Made by a program: the position numbers and the translations under genes. Below the pieces are notes generated by a model that was given only the letters and a program-made list of their open reading frames with translations, made no database searches and was not told the DNA's origin. Positions 1-10,071 of a stretch of DNA of 64,000 bases are shown here, piece after piece. The DNA comes from Aurantiochytrium sp. KH105 (taxonomy: Eukaryota; Sar; Bigyra; Thraustochytrida; Thraustochytriidae). The first letter of the stretch is position 1. Each line of letters begins with the position of its first letter. Location: the NCBI GenBank assembly GCA_003116975.1, contig BGKB01000141.1:1-64000 (forward strand), read 5' to 3'.

Positions 1-2674
1 GTCGACCCACTCTCTCCGCGTTCCTCCCTGAGGAAACGGCAGAATGTGCTTGCGAACGAGCCGGAATCGAGGCTCCCCTTGGTATAAAGATTGTGGTGGT
101 GGCGACGGTTGATCGAGGGCCACCACAGATGATCCAGGCACTACAAGGCTCATCCGCGCTGTGCAGGCAGTTGGGCCGCTGCGTTACATTTATTTCTCTC
201 AGGGTGCCTGCCAGCCAGCCAGACAAGCACAAGCACAAACACTGCGGACAGACGCCTCGCATGCATCGCAGTGCAGCGAGGAATCCAGGCCCTGGCGGGG
301 CGCCATTCCGGCGAGTTCTGCCGGGTTCCGCCTAGTTCTGCACGCGCGGCGGGGTGCGCGGCGTGCTTCACGGAAGAACGCGCGCGAGAACGGCTGGAAC
401 GGGTCCTTCCCTAGTCGAAAAAAAGAAAAGACAAGAAGACAGGGAAGAGGAAAGAAAAGAAAAGAAAAGGAAAGAAAAGGGGAAGAAAAGAGGAAAAGAG
501 GAGGACAAGCGCCGAAAAAAGAAAAGACAACGCAGCAGCAGCAGCGACGCCGGCGAGGACGATTTCGAGAGACGCGGGGAAGAAGGCGAAGAAGCAGCCA
601 TGGCAGGCGGAGAAGAAGGCACGGCGCACGGAGGCTGTGCGCTGCACTGCTGCTGTCTGTCTGTTATTACTAGTAGAAAAGCTGCTTCAAGGACAAGTCG
701 CCTCCCGGCAGAGAAGAGGAGGATCCGCAAGATAAACAAGGGAGGGCAAGACCGCCATGGCATGCCTGCATGCGCACACGCACGCACGCACGCACGCACG
801 TAAAAGTGGACGCTGGCACGCTTGGCGAGAGGAGAGAGGACACGGGGGAGAGCCGGGATCGAGAGGAGCGGAGAGCCGGGATTTGCATGCATGCATGAAG
901 CGGAGAAGAAAAGAAGGCTTTGGACTCAAGGCGGGATGTGCGGCGCTCGCATGATGCCTTCAAGTTGATTGACGGTGAGGTGGACTCGACCCGAGTCGGG
1001 TCGAATCGATCGCAATGCGTGCGAGGCCCGGTGGGCTGGCCAGAGGCAAAAGCAGCGACGAGCATCGCGACGAAGGGAGCCTGCGAAGTAAGTCTATGCT
1101 ATGGTGCGGCCGCTTCCCGGCGGCTGGGAGAACCCCTGCGCACTGTGATCGACCGCGGAGGCCCGGGCGGCGACGCCTCTCGGCACTAACCTATCTTGAT
1201 CTTGTTCTTCCTCCTCCTCCTCCTCTGCAGCAAAGTCGTAGCGCCGCACCGCAGCTGTTCTGCAGAACCAACCTGAATTTGCGGCGCGCATGCACGCCCG
1301 CTCGCTCGCCTGCTCGTAGTTTGTTTAGCGGCCAGACCACGCCGCAGCGTCGTGCAGAAGGCGGACGTCCAACGGAGCGAGGTCTGCGAGCACGCAAGCA
1401 AGCACGCAAGCAAGCAAGCAAGCGAGCGAGCGCGCGAGCTCGCACGCAAGTGAGCGAGCGAGCTCGCAAGAGACCTTGAATCCCCGCTCGCTCGTGCATT
1501 CGATCTTCGCCATTCGTCCGCTCCGCTCGTCCTCCTCCGTCCCCCGCGTCTTGCGCCAGAGCCAAGCCAAGCCCGCGACGCAAGCCGCGCCAGGCCGAAG
1601 CAAACCGCCAAGCCCGAGCCGAGCCGGCGTGGTCTGCTGCTGCTGCGTCGAGTGGGTCGCGCTGCAGGAAACGAGGCAAGAAAGAAAGCCAAGAGCGCCC
1701 ACTCCGCTCCCGGCCGCCCGCCCGCCCCGCGCGCCGACCGCCGCCGCCTCCGCGCCGGCGGGCCGTGCGCGTCTGCGCGCGCCGCGGAGCGAGGCGCGTC
1801 GAGTCGAGGCGCGTCGAGCCGAGGCGCGTCGAGTCGAGTTGCGGCGAGGCGAGTTGCGGCGAGGCGAGGCGAGGCGAGGCGGCAGGCGCGTTTTTTTCCC
1901 TCGGCGCGCGGTCGTTGAAGTCGACTGCCGACTTGGCGTCCGCAAAGCGCACTTGCGCCGCGCATAGCGCACTTGCGCCGCGCCGCCGCAAGTGCGCGCC
2001 GGCCGCTATAGGCCCTTGCGCCGCCGAAAAAAAAGGCGGCGTCGCGCCCTCCTTTCTTTCTCTCCTTTCCCCTCTCTCCTCTTTCTTTCTCTCTCTCTCT
2101 CTCTCTCTTTGCCGCGCCCCGCGACTTCGGCCCGCGACAAACCCGCGCCACGAGACCGCGACGCGAGGCGAGGCGAGGCGAGACCCTCGGCGAGGCGAGG
2201 CCACGCCAGGCGCGCCGGCCGGCCAGCCAGCCTGCGGCGCGCGGGGAGCGCGGCCGGCTCGGGCGCGGCGCCAGCCGCCCGCACCCTAATAGTCAGGCGG
2301 GCGATCGTTCGGGCCAGGACCAGCGGCGAGAGCGCGAACCCGGCCAGGCGAGGCGACCCCACCCGGCCCGACCCGGCCCGACCCGCTGCCGGGCACGCCG
2401 CGGCCACGGACGCTCGCTGGAGCGGGGCAGGCCTCGGCGCGGGACGCCCGACGAAGCGGACGCTGTGAAGAAGACCAAGGAGGAGGAAACCAAGTTTGCT
2501 TGCGAGGGAGCGAGGGAGTGAGTGAGTGAGTTGAGAACAAGGTGTCCTCAAAGCCTCGAGGGAGCACCCTCCTTCGCCCACGTGCTCGTGCTCAGCATTG
2601 CAACGACGAGGACGCGCAAGAGCCCAAGTAAGTTCTGAAGGTCTCCCTTTACCCAGAATTTGCGAACAGGAATT
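1..2674. other. Non-coding, repeat-rich region upstream of the first gene
   Basis: I see no credible gene here. The long ORFs on both strands are Arg/Ser/Ala-rich translations of simple repeats. Visible repeats are a purine run built from GAAAAG units (about 416-530), an ACGC run (about 771-801), CAAG/CGAG runs (about 1388-1465), GTCGAG/GGCGAG repeats (about 1793-1890), a CT run (about 2076-2109) and GGCGA repeats (about 2161-2205). The last few hundred bases are probably the promoter and 5' leader of the gene starting at 2675. Confidence 0.7.
2628..2669 (+). other. Possible short 5' leader intron
   Basis: A GTAAGT donor-like sequence begins at 2628 and a CAG acceptor-like sequence ends at 2669, five bases before the ATG at 2675. 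Removing these 42 bases would affect only the leader. The intron is very short and the call rests only on the two splice-like motifs. Confidence 0.25.
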
Positions 2675-4282
2675 ATGATCGGCGGCGACGCGCGTGGGAA
2701 TGTGAACGCCCCCGGCGCCAACGTCATGATCATGGATGACGGCTCCGGGCAAGGCCATCACGGCGGAGTCATGGGCGGAGGCATGGGTGGCGGACATCCA
2801 GGCATGCACCACAAGGGTGGCGTCATGCACCACACTGCAATGGCCGAGTCTGCAACCTCCGCCGCCGCAGCCGCACCCCTGCCCCAGAGCCTGCCCTCCC
2901 TCAAGGCACCCGAAGGCGAAGACATTGAGCGCGTCGGCCGCGTTAGCATCGCGGGCCACTCGCCAAAAACGTGGCTCATGAGCAGTGTCGACACCAACGG
3001 TATCACCATCGCTGTACAGTGGCACGGAAAGACAAAGACGCTCTCGGACCCTGGTGACCCCTGGGGCCACTCGACCGGGCAGAACAGTGACCTCGTCTCC
3101 GACGTCGACGTCGCCGTCACGCTGGAGCGCTTCGAAGTCGAGCAGAATTTTGTGCGCACACCCAGCCAAAGCTTGACCGACAAGTTCAAGGCCATCCCGC
3201 TAGTATCTCTGCAACCATCGCGAGGCTATTTTTTCGAACTTATCTCGTTGAAACCGCGCAACGCGTCGAGAATCACATTCAAGAACAACCACAACGGTCA
3301 CCAGAATCGTCTTATTGTCCGTCTCACCTACACGCTCATTCTCCGCGGACGTGGCATCGGCATCACACAGTCGATCGCAACCAATCTCGTTGAAGTCCAC
3401 ACCAAGAACAGGTATATCGGCTCGGACGAAATGTCCCGCTTCCGCAGGGACTATATGGCCAACCTCGCCACGATCAAGAAAACTTGCGAGGGCGTGAACC
3501 GGAACATTCCCGTCAAGGTGACCTCGTATCTCGCGGGCCTCTTTGCGGCGGAGGACGAGCTCTGGCAGGCGTATTGCAAGTCTCGCGCAAAACAAAAGCA
3601 CGTCAAGGCACGGGAGCTCAATCGCAAGACGCGGAAGCGGGCCATGATTGGTTACATGGGCGATCAAACCATTCCTCCCGTCACCCCTTCCATCATGTCT
3701 CACCAACATTCAAATGTTGTCAACAGTCTCCTCGAACACCATCACCAACAGCAGCAGCACACGCAGCATCACCAACAACAACCGCAACACCACCATCTTC
3801 TCCACCACCAACACCAGCAGCAACAACAACAGCAACACCACCATCATCATCAACAACACCACCAGCAGCACCACCAGCAGCAGCAGCAACAACACCACCA
3901 CTTGCAACAACACCACCATCAACAGCAGCAGCAACAACAACAACATCGTCAGCACCACCTCCATCATGCCTCCTCGTCACAAGACTTGGACTCTTCCTCC
4001 CTCGAGATTGGCCGTGGCCACATGTCGCATGACTCGCACGTGCAAGGCGGCGGCCACAACGAAGGGGATAAGTCACCCGATGTTTCCATTATGTCAACGG
4101 CCCATGGCGCTGCGCTAAGCCTTCCTGTGCTCACCGAGTTCTCCGAAAAGTTTACAAATACAATGGAGGAAATGTCTATGAAGCTGAACGGCCTCGATCG
4201 ACGTATGCAGCACGCCCTCGGCAGGCTTGCCTACCTCGAAGAGAACTTAGAGCACGGCAAGGCCAAACGCGTACGTACCTAG
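2675..4282 (+). CDS. Unrecognised protein with Gln/His-rich tract and C-terminal coiled coil
   Basis: The protein is 535 residues from the first in-frame ATG; the open frame extends slightly upstream but only to a TTG. The first 90 residues are Gly/Met/His-rich. Residues about 90-330 form a compact, non-repetitive and rather basic domain that should be folded; it contains a hydrophobic strand-like stretch (LIVRLTYTLILRGRGIGITQ). A basic segment follows (RAKQKHVKARELNRKTRKR), possibly a nuclear signal. Residues about 354-430 are almost entirely Gln and His. The last 50 residues look like a short coiled coil ending in a basic KRVRT. The composition suggests a nuclear regulatory protein. I considered NDT80/Rel-like folds but could not match a signature, so no function is assigned. 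The next gene, a helicase, is convergent. Confidence 0.8.
   Translation: MIGGDARGNVNAPGANVMIMDDGSGQGHHGGVMGGGMGGGHPGMHHKGGVMHHTAMAESATSAAAAAPLPQSLPSLKAPEGEDIERVGRVSIAGHSPKTWLMSSVDTNGITIAVQWHGKTKTLSDPGDPWGHSTGQNSDLVSDVDVAVTLERFEVEQNFVRTPSQSLTDKFKAIPLVSLQPSRGYFFELISLKPRNASRITFKNNHNGHQNRLIVRLTYTLILRGRGIGITQSIATNLVEVHTKNRYIGSDEMSRFRRDYMANLATIKKTCEGVNRNIPVKVTSYLAGLFAAEDELWQAYCKSRAKQKHVKARELNRKTRKRAMIGYMGDQTIPPVTPSIMSHQHSNVVNSLLEHHHQQQQHTQHHQQQPQHHHLLHHQHQQQQQQQHHHHHQQHHQQHHQQQQQQHHHLQQHHHQQQQQQQQHRQHHLHHASSSQDLDSSSLEIGRGHMSHDSHVQGGGHNEGDKSPDVSIMSTAHGAALSLPVLTEFSEKFTNTMEEMSMKLNGLDRRMQHALGRLAYLEENLEHGKAKRVRT
3735..3965 (+). repeat. CAN-codon tract encoding poly-Gln/His
   Basis: About 230 bases are dominated by CAC, CAT, CAG and CAA codons, giving mixed runs of glutamine and histidine. 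Both Gln and both His codons are mixed, so this is not one clean trinucleotide microsatellite. That suggests selection for Q/H composition or an old, diverged repeat. Confidence 0.9.
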
Positions 4283-4859
4283 ACCAGATTTACCCGCACC
4301 TGATTTGACTGCTCGAAGAGGTCAGCATGAATTTATGTAGTTGCACGATCGTCATGTCTGAGATCTCGCTCGCTCATTCGTCCGCTCATCTGGCAGACAC
4401 GCAAACAGACAGACCCTGCTAGGGAGGGACTGGCTGGCCGGCTGGCTGGCTATCCAGCTGGCGGGCGAACGAACTGGCTTGACGAGATCCATCACTTCTT
4501 TTTATCCAAGGCATCTGACTTTTTTTTAAAAGCGACATCCCATACAACCTGTTCGCCTTTGCTTGTTCTCAATCCGTTTCTCTTCCTGAGAAAGCCCTTG
4601 CATAAAGTGGAAGGAAGTGATTTGACGGGAAGCGCCTTTGAGTCAAAGTTGCGCATTGGTATCAGCAGGCAACGGAAGATGTCCTGCGCGCATTAACGTC
4701 GTGGATGCGTTTTTTGAGTCCTGTACGACATTTGCGAACTTTCAGCTTCAAAAAATTGCGAAAAATACAGTTGAATACTTTAAGTGCCTTGCATCTACAC
4801 CGCTCTCTCTTTTCTTTGAAAGTAGATTCTTGTCACTGCGCCTTGACCTGCGCCTAGGT
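4283..4859. other. Convergent intergenic region
   Basis: This lies between the 3' ends of the Gln/His protein gene and the helicase gene. It is more AT-rich than the coding DNA and has a degenerate GGCT repeat at about 4431-4470. I see no gene; it presumably holds the two 3' untranslated regions. Confidence 0.7.
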
Positions 4860-6665
4860 TTAGGCATCAGACTCCGACTTGTTTGACGCTTGGGTTTTAA
4901 GGGGACGCTTCTTGTTGTCACGGCTTGGGCCGTCCTTGGTGGCCATTTTTCGCCGCTTCTTGGCCGAGGGCCGCGACGATATTGCCGCCCGTTTCGGTGG
5001 TCGCTGCTGCATCGCCTTGCGCTCGTTTGAGGAAGGCTTGCGCAGCTTGAGCATCCAATCTGGGACCTCGCAGCCCGACAACCGCATCACATTCGCGATA
5101 GGTCGCAAAAACTCAATGTCATCGTGCGTAAAAAACGTGTACGCTTTGCCAAGCTGATTCGCGCGGCCCGTGCGGCCGATGCGGTGCACATAACTGACAG
5201 CAGAAGTAGGAAAATCATAATTGACGACGCATCGGACGCCCTTGAAGTCGATGCCGCGGCCCAGAAGCTCCGTGCAAATGAGAATCCAAACCTGACCCGC
5301 GCGGAAGCGGCGCACCACATCATCTCGCTGCTGCTGCGTCCGGTCCGAGTGGATCGCGTCAATCTTGTAGCCATCGTAGACGAGCTCCTCGAAAAGCTGC
5401 TGGGCGCGCTCCTTGGTCTGCACAAAAATAAGCGTCGGAGGCGTCAACTCTCCATCCTGGATGAGCTGTTTCAGACCGGTCATTTTCCCGTTTTCTTGCC
5501 CTGCAAAAATGAGCTTTTGGTCAATTGTGGCGGCGCCAGCGTTCTTCGTGCCCACGACGACCTCAACGGGATCGCGCAACACGCTCTGCGCGAGTTCTTC
5601 GATCTGGGGGGGCATAGTGGCGCTCACCATGACGCGCTGCGTTTCAGGACCGCACGCATTGATAATCTCGTCGACATGTTCCAAGAATCCCATTTCAAAG
5701 AGCTTGTCCGCCTCGTCGAGCACCAAGTAGTGAACCGTCGACAAGTCGACACGCTTCTCAGCCACCATCGCCGCCAGACGCTCAGGGGTCGTTACGAGCG
5801 CGTCGAAGCGCCCCGGCGACTTGATGCCCTTGCGCAAGAGCGCTGCGCGAAGACCCTTGATGCCGAGCGCAAGCTTTTCGAACTCGCGCACAATCTGCGC
5901 GGCGAGCTCGCGGGTTGGCGCAATGATCAATCCCTCTGGCCCACGCACCTTGGTGGGCCGTGTTCGTAGCCGCATCAACATGGGCAACAAGAACGCAGCC
6001 GTCTTACCAGAACCGGTGGGCGCACAACCTAGCAGATCACGACCCGCGAGAAGGGCCGGTAGCGACTCCATCTGAATCGCCGTTGGTTCGGTATAACGGC
6101 TGCGCTCGACATTCTCGCAAATCGTTTGCGCGCGTTCTCTAAGCGCGGGGCCTGCTGCCGCCGCTCCAGCTTGCAAGCCGGCAACTGAAAAGCTCAACAT
6201 GGGATCGCGCACATCTGACCCGCGCACCTTGATGCGCATGCGTTTACGCAGAGCGCGCACCTCGCTCACGGAGAGTTTGTCGGCGTCAGCGTCAGCGTTC
6301 GCGTCAACAACAGCCTTTTCGGTCTCGGCCTCCTCGACGCGATCGTCGTCAGAGTCAGAGTCAGCGTGGGTCTTGGATTTTGTTTTACCCTTAAGCTTCG
6401 CCTCGGATTTCTTGCTGGTCTGCTTTTTTGACGTAGCTGCGGCAGTCTTGGCGGGACCTGCCGCAAAGAAATCGAGGGCGCTCTTGCGCTTGTTGTCGCC
6501 ATTCTTTGCAGCTCCAGAATTTGGTTCGTCCTTTGATTTCTCGTTGTCGACACGTGGTCTTTTGCGCATTACGTCCAACGCCAGCGCATTCGCGTTCTTA
6601 TCGAACTTGAGGCCGCCCACGAGGCTCGAGAAGACGTCCTCCGTCAGGGACCGGGGTCCGGACAT
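4860..6665 (-). CDS. DDX52: DEAD-box ATP-dependent RNA helicase, DDX52/Rok1 type
   Basis: The protein is 601 residues and starts with ATG at 6665. The N-terminal 170 residues are charged and low-complexity. The helicase core follows: Q-motif region (YTEPTAIQMESLP), motif I APTGSGKT near residue 220, PTRELA, TTPERL, motif II DEAD near residue 317, motif III SAT, and in the second lobe RGIDFKGV and motif VI HRIGRTGR. LICTELLGRGIDFKGV, NYDFPTSAVSYVHRIGRTGR and the DRTQQQRD segment are typical of DDX52/Rok1. That family acts in the nucleolus in 18S rRNA maturation and small-subunit processome remodelling. The C-terminus is Lys/Arg-rich, fitting nucleolar targeting. All core motifs look intact. 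Transcription is divergent from the aminotransferase gene. Confidence 0.95.
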   Translation of the reverse strand: MSGPRSLTEDVFSSLVGGLKFDKNANALALDVMRKRPRVDNEKSKDEPNSGAAKNGDNKRKSALDFFAAGPAKTAAATSKKQTSKKSEAKLKGKTKSKTHADSDSDDDRVEEAETEKAVVDANADADADKLSVSEVRALRKRMRIKVRGSDVRDPMLSFSVAGLQAGAAAAGPALRERAQTICENVERSRYTEPTAIQMESLPALLAGRDLLGCAPTGSGKTAAFLLPMLMRLRTRPTKVRGPEGLIIAPTRELAAQIVREFEKLALGIKGLRAALLRKGIKSPGRFDALVTTPERLAAMVAEKRVDLSTVHYLVLDEADKLFEMGFLEHVDEIINACGPETQRVMVSATMPPQIEELAQSVLRDPVEVVVGTKNAGAATIDQKLIFAGQENGKMTGLKQLIQDGELTPPTLIFVQTKERAQQLFEELVYDGYKIDAIHSDRTQQQRDDVVRRFRAGQVWILICTELLGRGIDFKGVRCVVNYDFPTSAVSYVHRIGRTGRANQLGKAYTFFTHDDIEFLRPIANVMRLSGCEVPDWMLKLRKPSSNERKAMQQRPPKRAAISSRPSAKKRRKMATKDGPSRDNKKRPLKTQASNKSESDA

Positions 6666-7435
6666 TCTGCCTGTTTTTTAATTCCTTCCTCCTCGGTCGC
6701 TCTCCCTCGCCTGCGCTGTCCTGCGCGGCCTTTGCTCGCGGCTCTCTCCCGGCCACTCTCCCGCGGAGGTGCAGCTCGCGCCGCGTCGCGCGGACTCCCC
6801 TCGTCCCAGACGGGCTCGCTGCCGGCCAAGCCAATCCGGACTGCGCTCGAGTCCGGGTCCTCCGCCTGCCGCCACCACCCACCACCCGCCGAGCTCGAGC
6901 CGCGTTCCCGTAGAACGCGCCCTGCCAGCCAGCCAGCCAGCCAGCCAATCGGCAAAGGTGTGTGCGAAACCCCTTTTCATCGGCCCTTCTCACTGAAAAC
7001 TGGGAGAACTGTGCCGTCAGCCTCCGTGAGATTAGCCATGGTAGGCAAAGCGCAGGCGCTTGGGATGCGACCGACTTGAACCAAGCAACAGCAATCAAAC
7101 CAAAGCCAAAATTCACAGACTGAAAAGGACTCGGGGTCGGCAGTGGCAGCCCCAGCAACAGCGCGAAGAAGAGCTTGTAGTGGTGGAGGCCTATTGTATC
7201 TTTTTCTCTCCGGCTGGCAATTTGCCGGGACTGTTCGGGAAACAAACTGACAGCTCGGACGGCCGAGCGAAGGAGAGCTGCGCGACAGTCCGCCAAGCGA
7301 GTCGGGGCGAGACGAGGCGAGGCGACAGAACTTTTGCAGAAAGACCCTCTTCGCAGCCGAGGTGACTGACGAAACGAACGAACGAACGAACGAACGAACG
7401 AACGAACGAACGAACGAACGAACGCGGAAACAAGG
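6666..7435. other. Divergent intergenic (promoter) region
   Basis: This 770-base region separates the starts of the helicase (-) and the PLP enzyme (+). It contains a short CCAG run (about 6928-6951) and a CGAA array at 7375-7424. I see no gene. Both core promoters must lie here. Confidence 0.7.
7375..7424. repeat. CGAA tetranucleotide microsatellite
   Basis: About twelve nearly perfect CGAA copies end 12 bases before the ATG of the PLP enzyme, so the array is probably in its 5' leader. Confidence 0.95.
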
Positions 7436-8797
7436 ATGATGATGCAGCGCATCGGCGGCCGAAGGACGCGCTCGCTCACGCGCTTGGGACAAGAGAGCGT
7501 GCCGCGCGCGGCAAAACGGACGCTTGCAACAAAGGCGTACGACTGGGAAGAGACCATCGACCGCAAATTCACGCGCAGCATCAAGTACGATCGGTATGCT
7601 GTGGACAGAGATCGTCCCGAGATGCGTTACAAGGATGTGATTCCCATGTGGGTCGCCGACATGGACTTTCGGGCGCCGGCACCAATGCTCAAAGCGCTGC
7701 ATGAGCGAATCGATCACGGCATCTTTGGGTACACCGGCCCTGATTACAAGGTCAAGAATGCCATTTGCGACTACCACGCCCGCGTGCACGGCGTCGAAGG
7801 TGTCAAGGCTGAGCATCTTGTGTTTTTGCCCGGCCTCGTTGTCGGCCTCAATCTCTTGGCCCGCATGGCAGCTAGACGCAACGAGGCCCTCATGACGGCC
7901 ACACCCGTGTACCCGCCATTTCTTTCTTGCGCCAAAAATGCAGAAACGGGAAGCGTGCCAGTCCCGCTCAAATGGCGCGACGACGTGGGGCACTATTCAT
8001 TTGACTTTGACGCCATGGAGCGTGCTGCCGACGCCAGTCTCGCTGGCAACCAGCGTGTAGGTGTTTTCGTGCTGTGCAATCCGCACAATCCCATGGGCCA
8101 TGCCTACACGAGGGAGGAGCTCAAGGCACTCGCAGACTTTTGCATGCGGCGAGACATTGTTGTCTGCGCGGACGAGATTCACTGCGACCTGGTTCTTGGC
8201 GAGCACCGCCATGTGCCATTTGCGAGCGTGCTTTCAGAAACCCAAGGTCTCGAACGCCATCTCATTGCTTTCCATTCCCCAAGCAAGACCTACAATTTGG
8301 CAGGCTACTCGACGTCGTACGCCATTATTCCTGGTGAAGATCTGCGACTTCGATTCAAACGCGAAATGCCTGGCATTACGGCCGACATTACAACACTGGG
8401 CTACACGGTTCTCGAAGAGGCTTGCGCTGACCGCGAGGGCGGTTTTGCAACCTATCGGGGCGAGCTCGTGTCACAAATTGCAAGCAACGTGGACCGTTTG
8501 CATAGCTTTACCGAGACGCACTTGGCACCGTACATCAAATTTGAGCACAGCCAAGAGGCGACCTACCTTGCGTGGCTTGATGCCCGCGAGCTTGCAGCGG
8601 CGACGCGGGCTCGAAACGTGGCTACATGGATCGAGCGTGAGGCTGGTGTCGGGCTCAATGATGGTGCGCCCTTCGGGGAGGGCAACATGTTTCAGGGCTA
8701 TGTGCGGATGAATTTGGCTTGCCCGCGCGCAACGCTTGACGAAGGTCTCGATCGCCTGGCGCGCGCTGTGGAAAGTGTTCGTGCGAAGGAAGCGTGA
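7436..8797 (+). CDS. PLP-dependent aminotransferase class I/II, PatB/MalY cystathionine beta-lyase type
   Basis: The protein is 453 residues starting with ATGATGATG at 7436. The first 35 residues are Arg/Ser-rich and acid-free at the start, resembling a mitochondrial targeting peptide. The enzyme begins near residue 37 with the MalY/PatB-like opening (IDRKFTRSIKYD, then IPMWVADMDF). CNPHNPMGHAYTREEL, the PLP-binding aspartate in CADEIHCDLV and the Schiff-base lysine Lys284 in SPSKTYNLAG are all present. Family members cleave cystathionine or other cysteine conjugates, and some act as aminotransferases. The exact substrate cannot be read from the sequence. It converges on the siroheme-pathway methyltransferase with a 254-base gap. 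Siroheme also serves sulfite reductase, so a sulfur-metabolism link is possible but unproven. Confidence 0.9.
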   Translation: MMMQRIGGRRTRSLTRLGQESVPRAAKRTLATKAYDWEETIDRKFTRSIKYDRYAVDRDRPEMRYKDVIPMWVADMDFRAPAPMLKALHERIDHGIFGYTGPDYKVKNAICDYHARVHGVEGVKAEHLVFLPGLVVGLNLLARMAARRNEALMTATPVYPPFLSCAKNAETGSVPVPLKWRDDVGHYSFDFDAMERAADASLAGNQRVGVFVLCNPHNPMGHAYTREELKALADFCMRRDIVVCADEIHCDLVLGEHRHVPFASVLSETQGLERHLIAFHSPSKTYNLAGYSTSYAIIPGEDLRLRFKREMPGITADITTLGYTVLEEACADREGGFATYRGELVSQIASNVDRLHSFTETHLAPYIKFEHSQEATYLAWLDARELAAATRARNVATWIEREAGVGLNDGAPFGEGNMFQGYVRMNLACPRATLDEGLDRLARAVESVRAKEA

Positions 8798-9051
8798 AAA
8801 GTGGGTCGAACTGACAGTGGTTGCCTTTTATTGCAGAGAGAGCCACCAAGTATCGCGAACATGCGTTCCAAATGAACTTCTCTTTATAAATTAGAAAAGA
8901 ATGATCCTCTATGTGCCCGCGCACACGCACACGCGCGCGCCCGCACACGAGCACGGTACCTTCACATGCAGTGCCATCTGATTCTTCGTGCTTTGTCAAA
9001 CAGAGTCTTTCAAGTCTTCCATGATGTGTAGGTCTGGTACAAACATTAGAA

Positions 9052-10071
9052 TTAGATGAGAAAACCTGCCGGCATGCCCGGAAAGGCCTCTGCTTTCGTT
9101 GTAGTAGGCAAAGACTCAGCCTCGTAGCGAACAGCGCCCGTGCCGGGAATATATGAAGCCACTGGAAGCGCGTGCGCGGTTCTCCCGATGACAATCGTTG
9201 CTGGAGAAATAAGAGCGGCCGCTCGACTCAGTGCGGCAATGTCCTCGAGCGTGCCTCGAATAACTCGCTGATTTGGCAGAGTGGCCCGCTCGATGACTGC
9301 GACAGGGGTCGACGCAGGGTATGCGCATCGGGTGCGTAGCCTCGTGACGAGGTTTTCCATGCGCGAGACGCCCATGAGGAAGACCGCGGTGCGGCTCTCG
9401 TCGAATTGCGGAGGGAGGCGTGGGACGGAGTCATGTTTTCCATGGCCCGTGGCAATGACCAGCTGATCGGCAACGCCGCGGGTCGTGACGGCCAAGCCTG
9501 CGGACAAAGGCGCGGCAAGCGCACTGGAGATGCCGGGAATTACCTCGATGGCAAATCCATGTTTTTGAACAACATCAACCTCTTCACCGCCGCGCCCAAA
9601 GAGGAAGGGATCGCCACCCTTGAGGCGCACGACATCCTCGCCGCGCTCGAGTGCCTCGATCATCCATTCGTGCAATTCGTTCTGTGCAAAATTGGCGCAG
9701 CCCTTGACCTTGCGCGAGTGCACCACACGACCACGGATGAGCTGGACGATGCCTTCGGGAACGAGTTGGTCCACGATGACCACGTCAGCCTCGGCGAGAG
9801 CCCTTCGCGCCGCCAAAGTAAGCAGCGCCGGGTCGCCGGGTCCTGCGCCCACGAGTCTGCATCGCGCCTGAGAACTTCCCGTCGTCCATGCGACTGCCTT
9901 GCGTGAGAGCACCGCTCGAGCTCGCAAGGGCCAGCCGCTCTGCTCGAGTCGCACGCCCAGAGCCACGAGTGCCAGCGCCAGCGCCAGCATCAAAGCTGTC
10001 GCGAGGATGCCAGCGCTCCACGATGCCTCGGCGGCCGCGCCGAGACTCGCGCGGAGTACCACCTCGTGCAT
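9052..10071 (-). CDS. Uroporphyrinogen-III C-methyltransferase (SUMT), siroheme pathway
   Basis: The protein is 339 residues, ATG at 10071. Residues about 18-40 are a strongly hydrophobic segment, likely a membrane anchor or uncleaved signal. The tetrapyrrole methylase domain runs from about residue 72: VGAGPGDPALLTLAA, VVIVDQLV, VRLKGGDPFLFGRGGEE (the family signature), and the later GISSALAAP and VFLMGVSRMENL segments. SUMT uses SAM to methylate uroporphyrinogen III to precorrin-2, the first committed step to siroheme (bacterial CobA, yeast Met1). There is no fused dehydrogenase/chelatase, so those steps must be encoded elsewhere. Its place beside nitrate transporter, nitrite reductase (a siroheme enzyme) and nitrate reductase suggests it supplies their cofactor. 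Confidence 0.95.
   Translation of the reverse strand: MHEVVLRASLGAAAEASWSAGILATALMLALALALVALGVRLEQSGWPLRARAVLSRKAVAWTTGSSQARCRLVGAGPGDPALLTLAARRALAEADVVIVDQLVPEGIVQLIRGRVVHSRKVKGCANFAQNELHEWMIEALERGEDVVRLKGGDPFLFGRGGEEVDVVQKHGFAIEVIPGISSALAAPLSAGLAVTTRGVADQLVIATGHGKHDSVPRLPPQFDESRTAVFLMGVSRMENLVTRLRTRCAYPASTPVAVIERATLPNQRVIRGTLEDIAALSRAAALISPATIVIGRTAHALPVASYIPGTGAVRYEAESLPTTTKAEAFPGMPAGFLI

Noticed and set aside
1196-1230. Pyrimidine tract ending in CTGCAG, like a splice acceptor
   Set aside because: No coding sequence continues downstream of it on that strand.
1186-2204. Several overlapping 300-codon frames rich in Arg, Ala and Ser
   Set aside because: They translate GGCGAG, GTCGA and CT repeats, overlap one another in different frames and have no domain.
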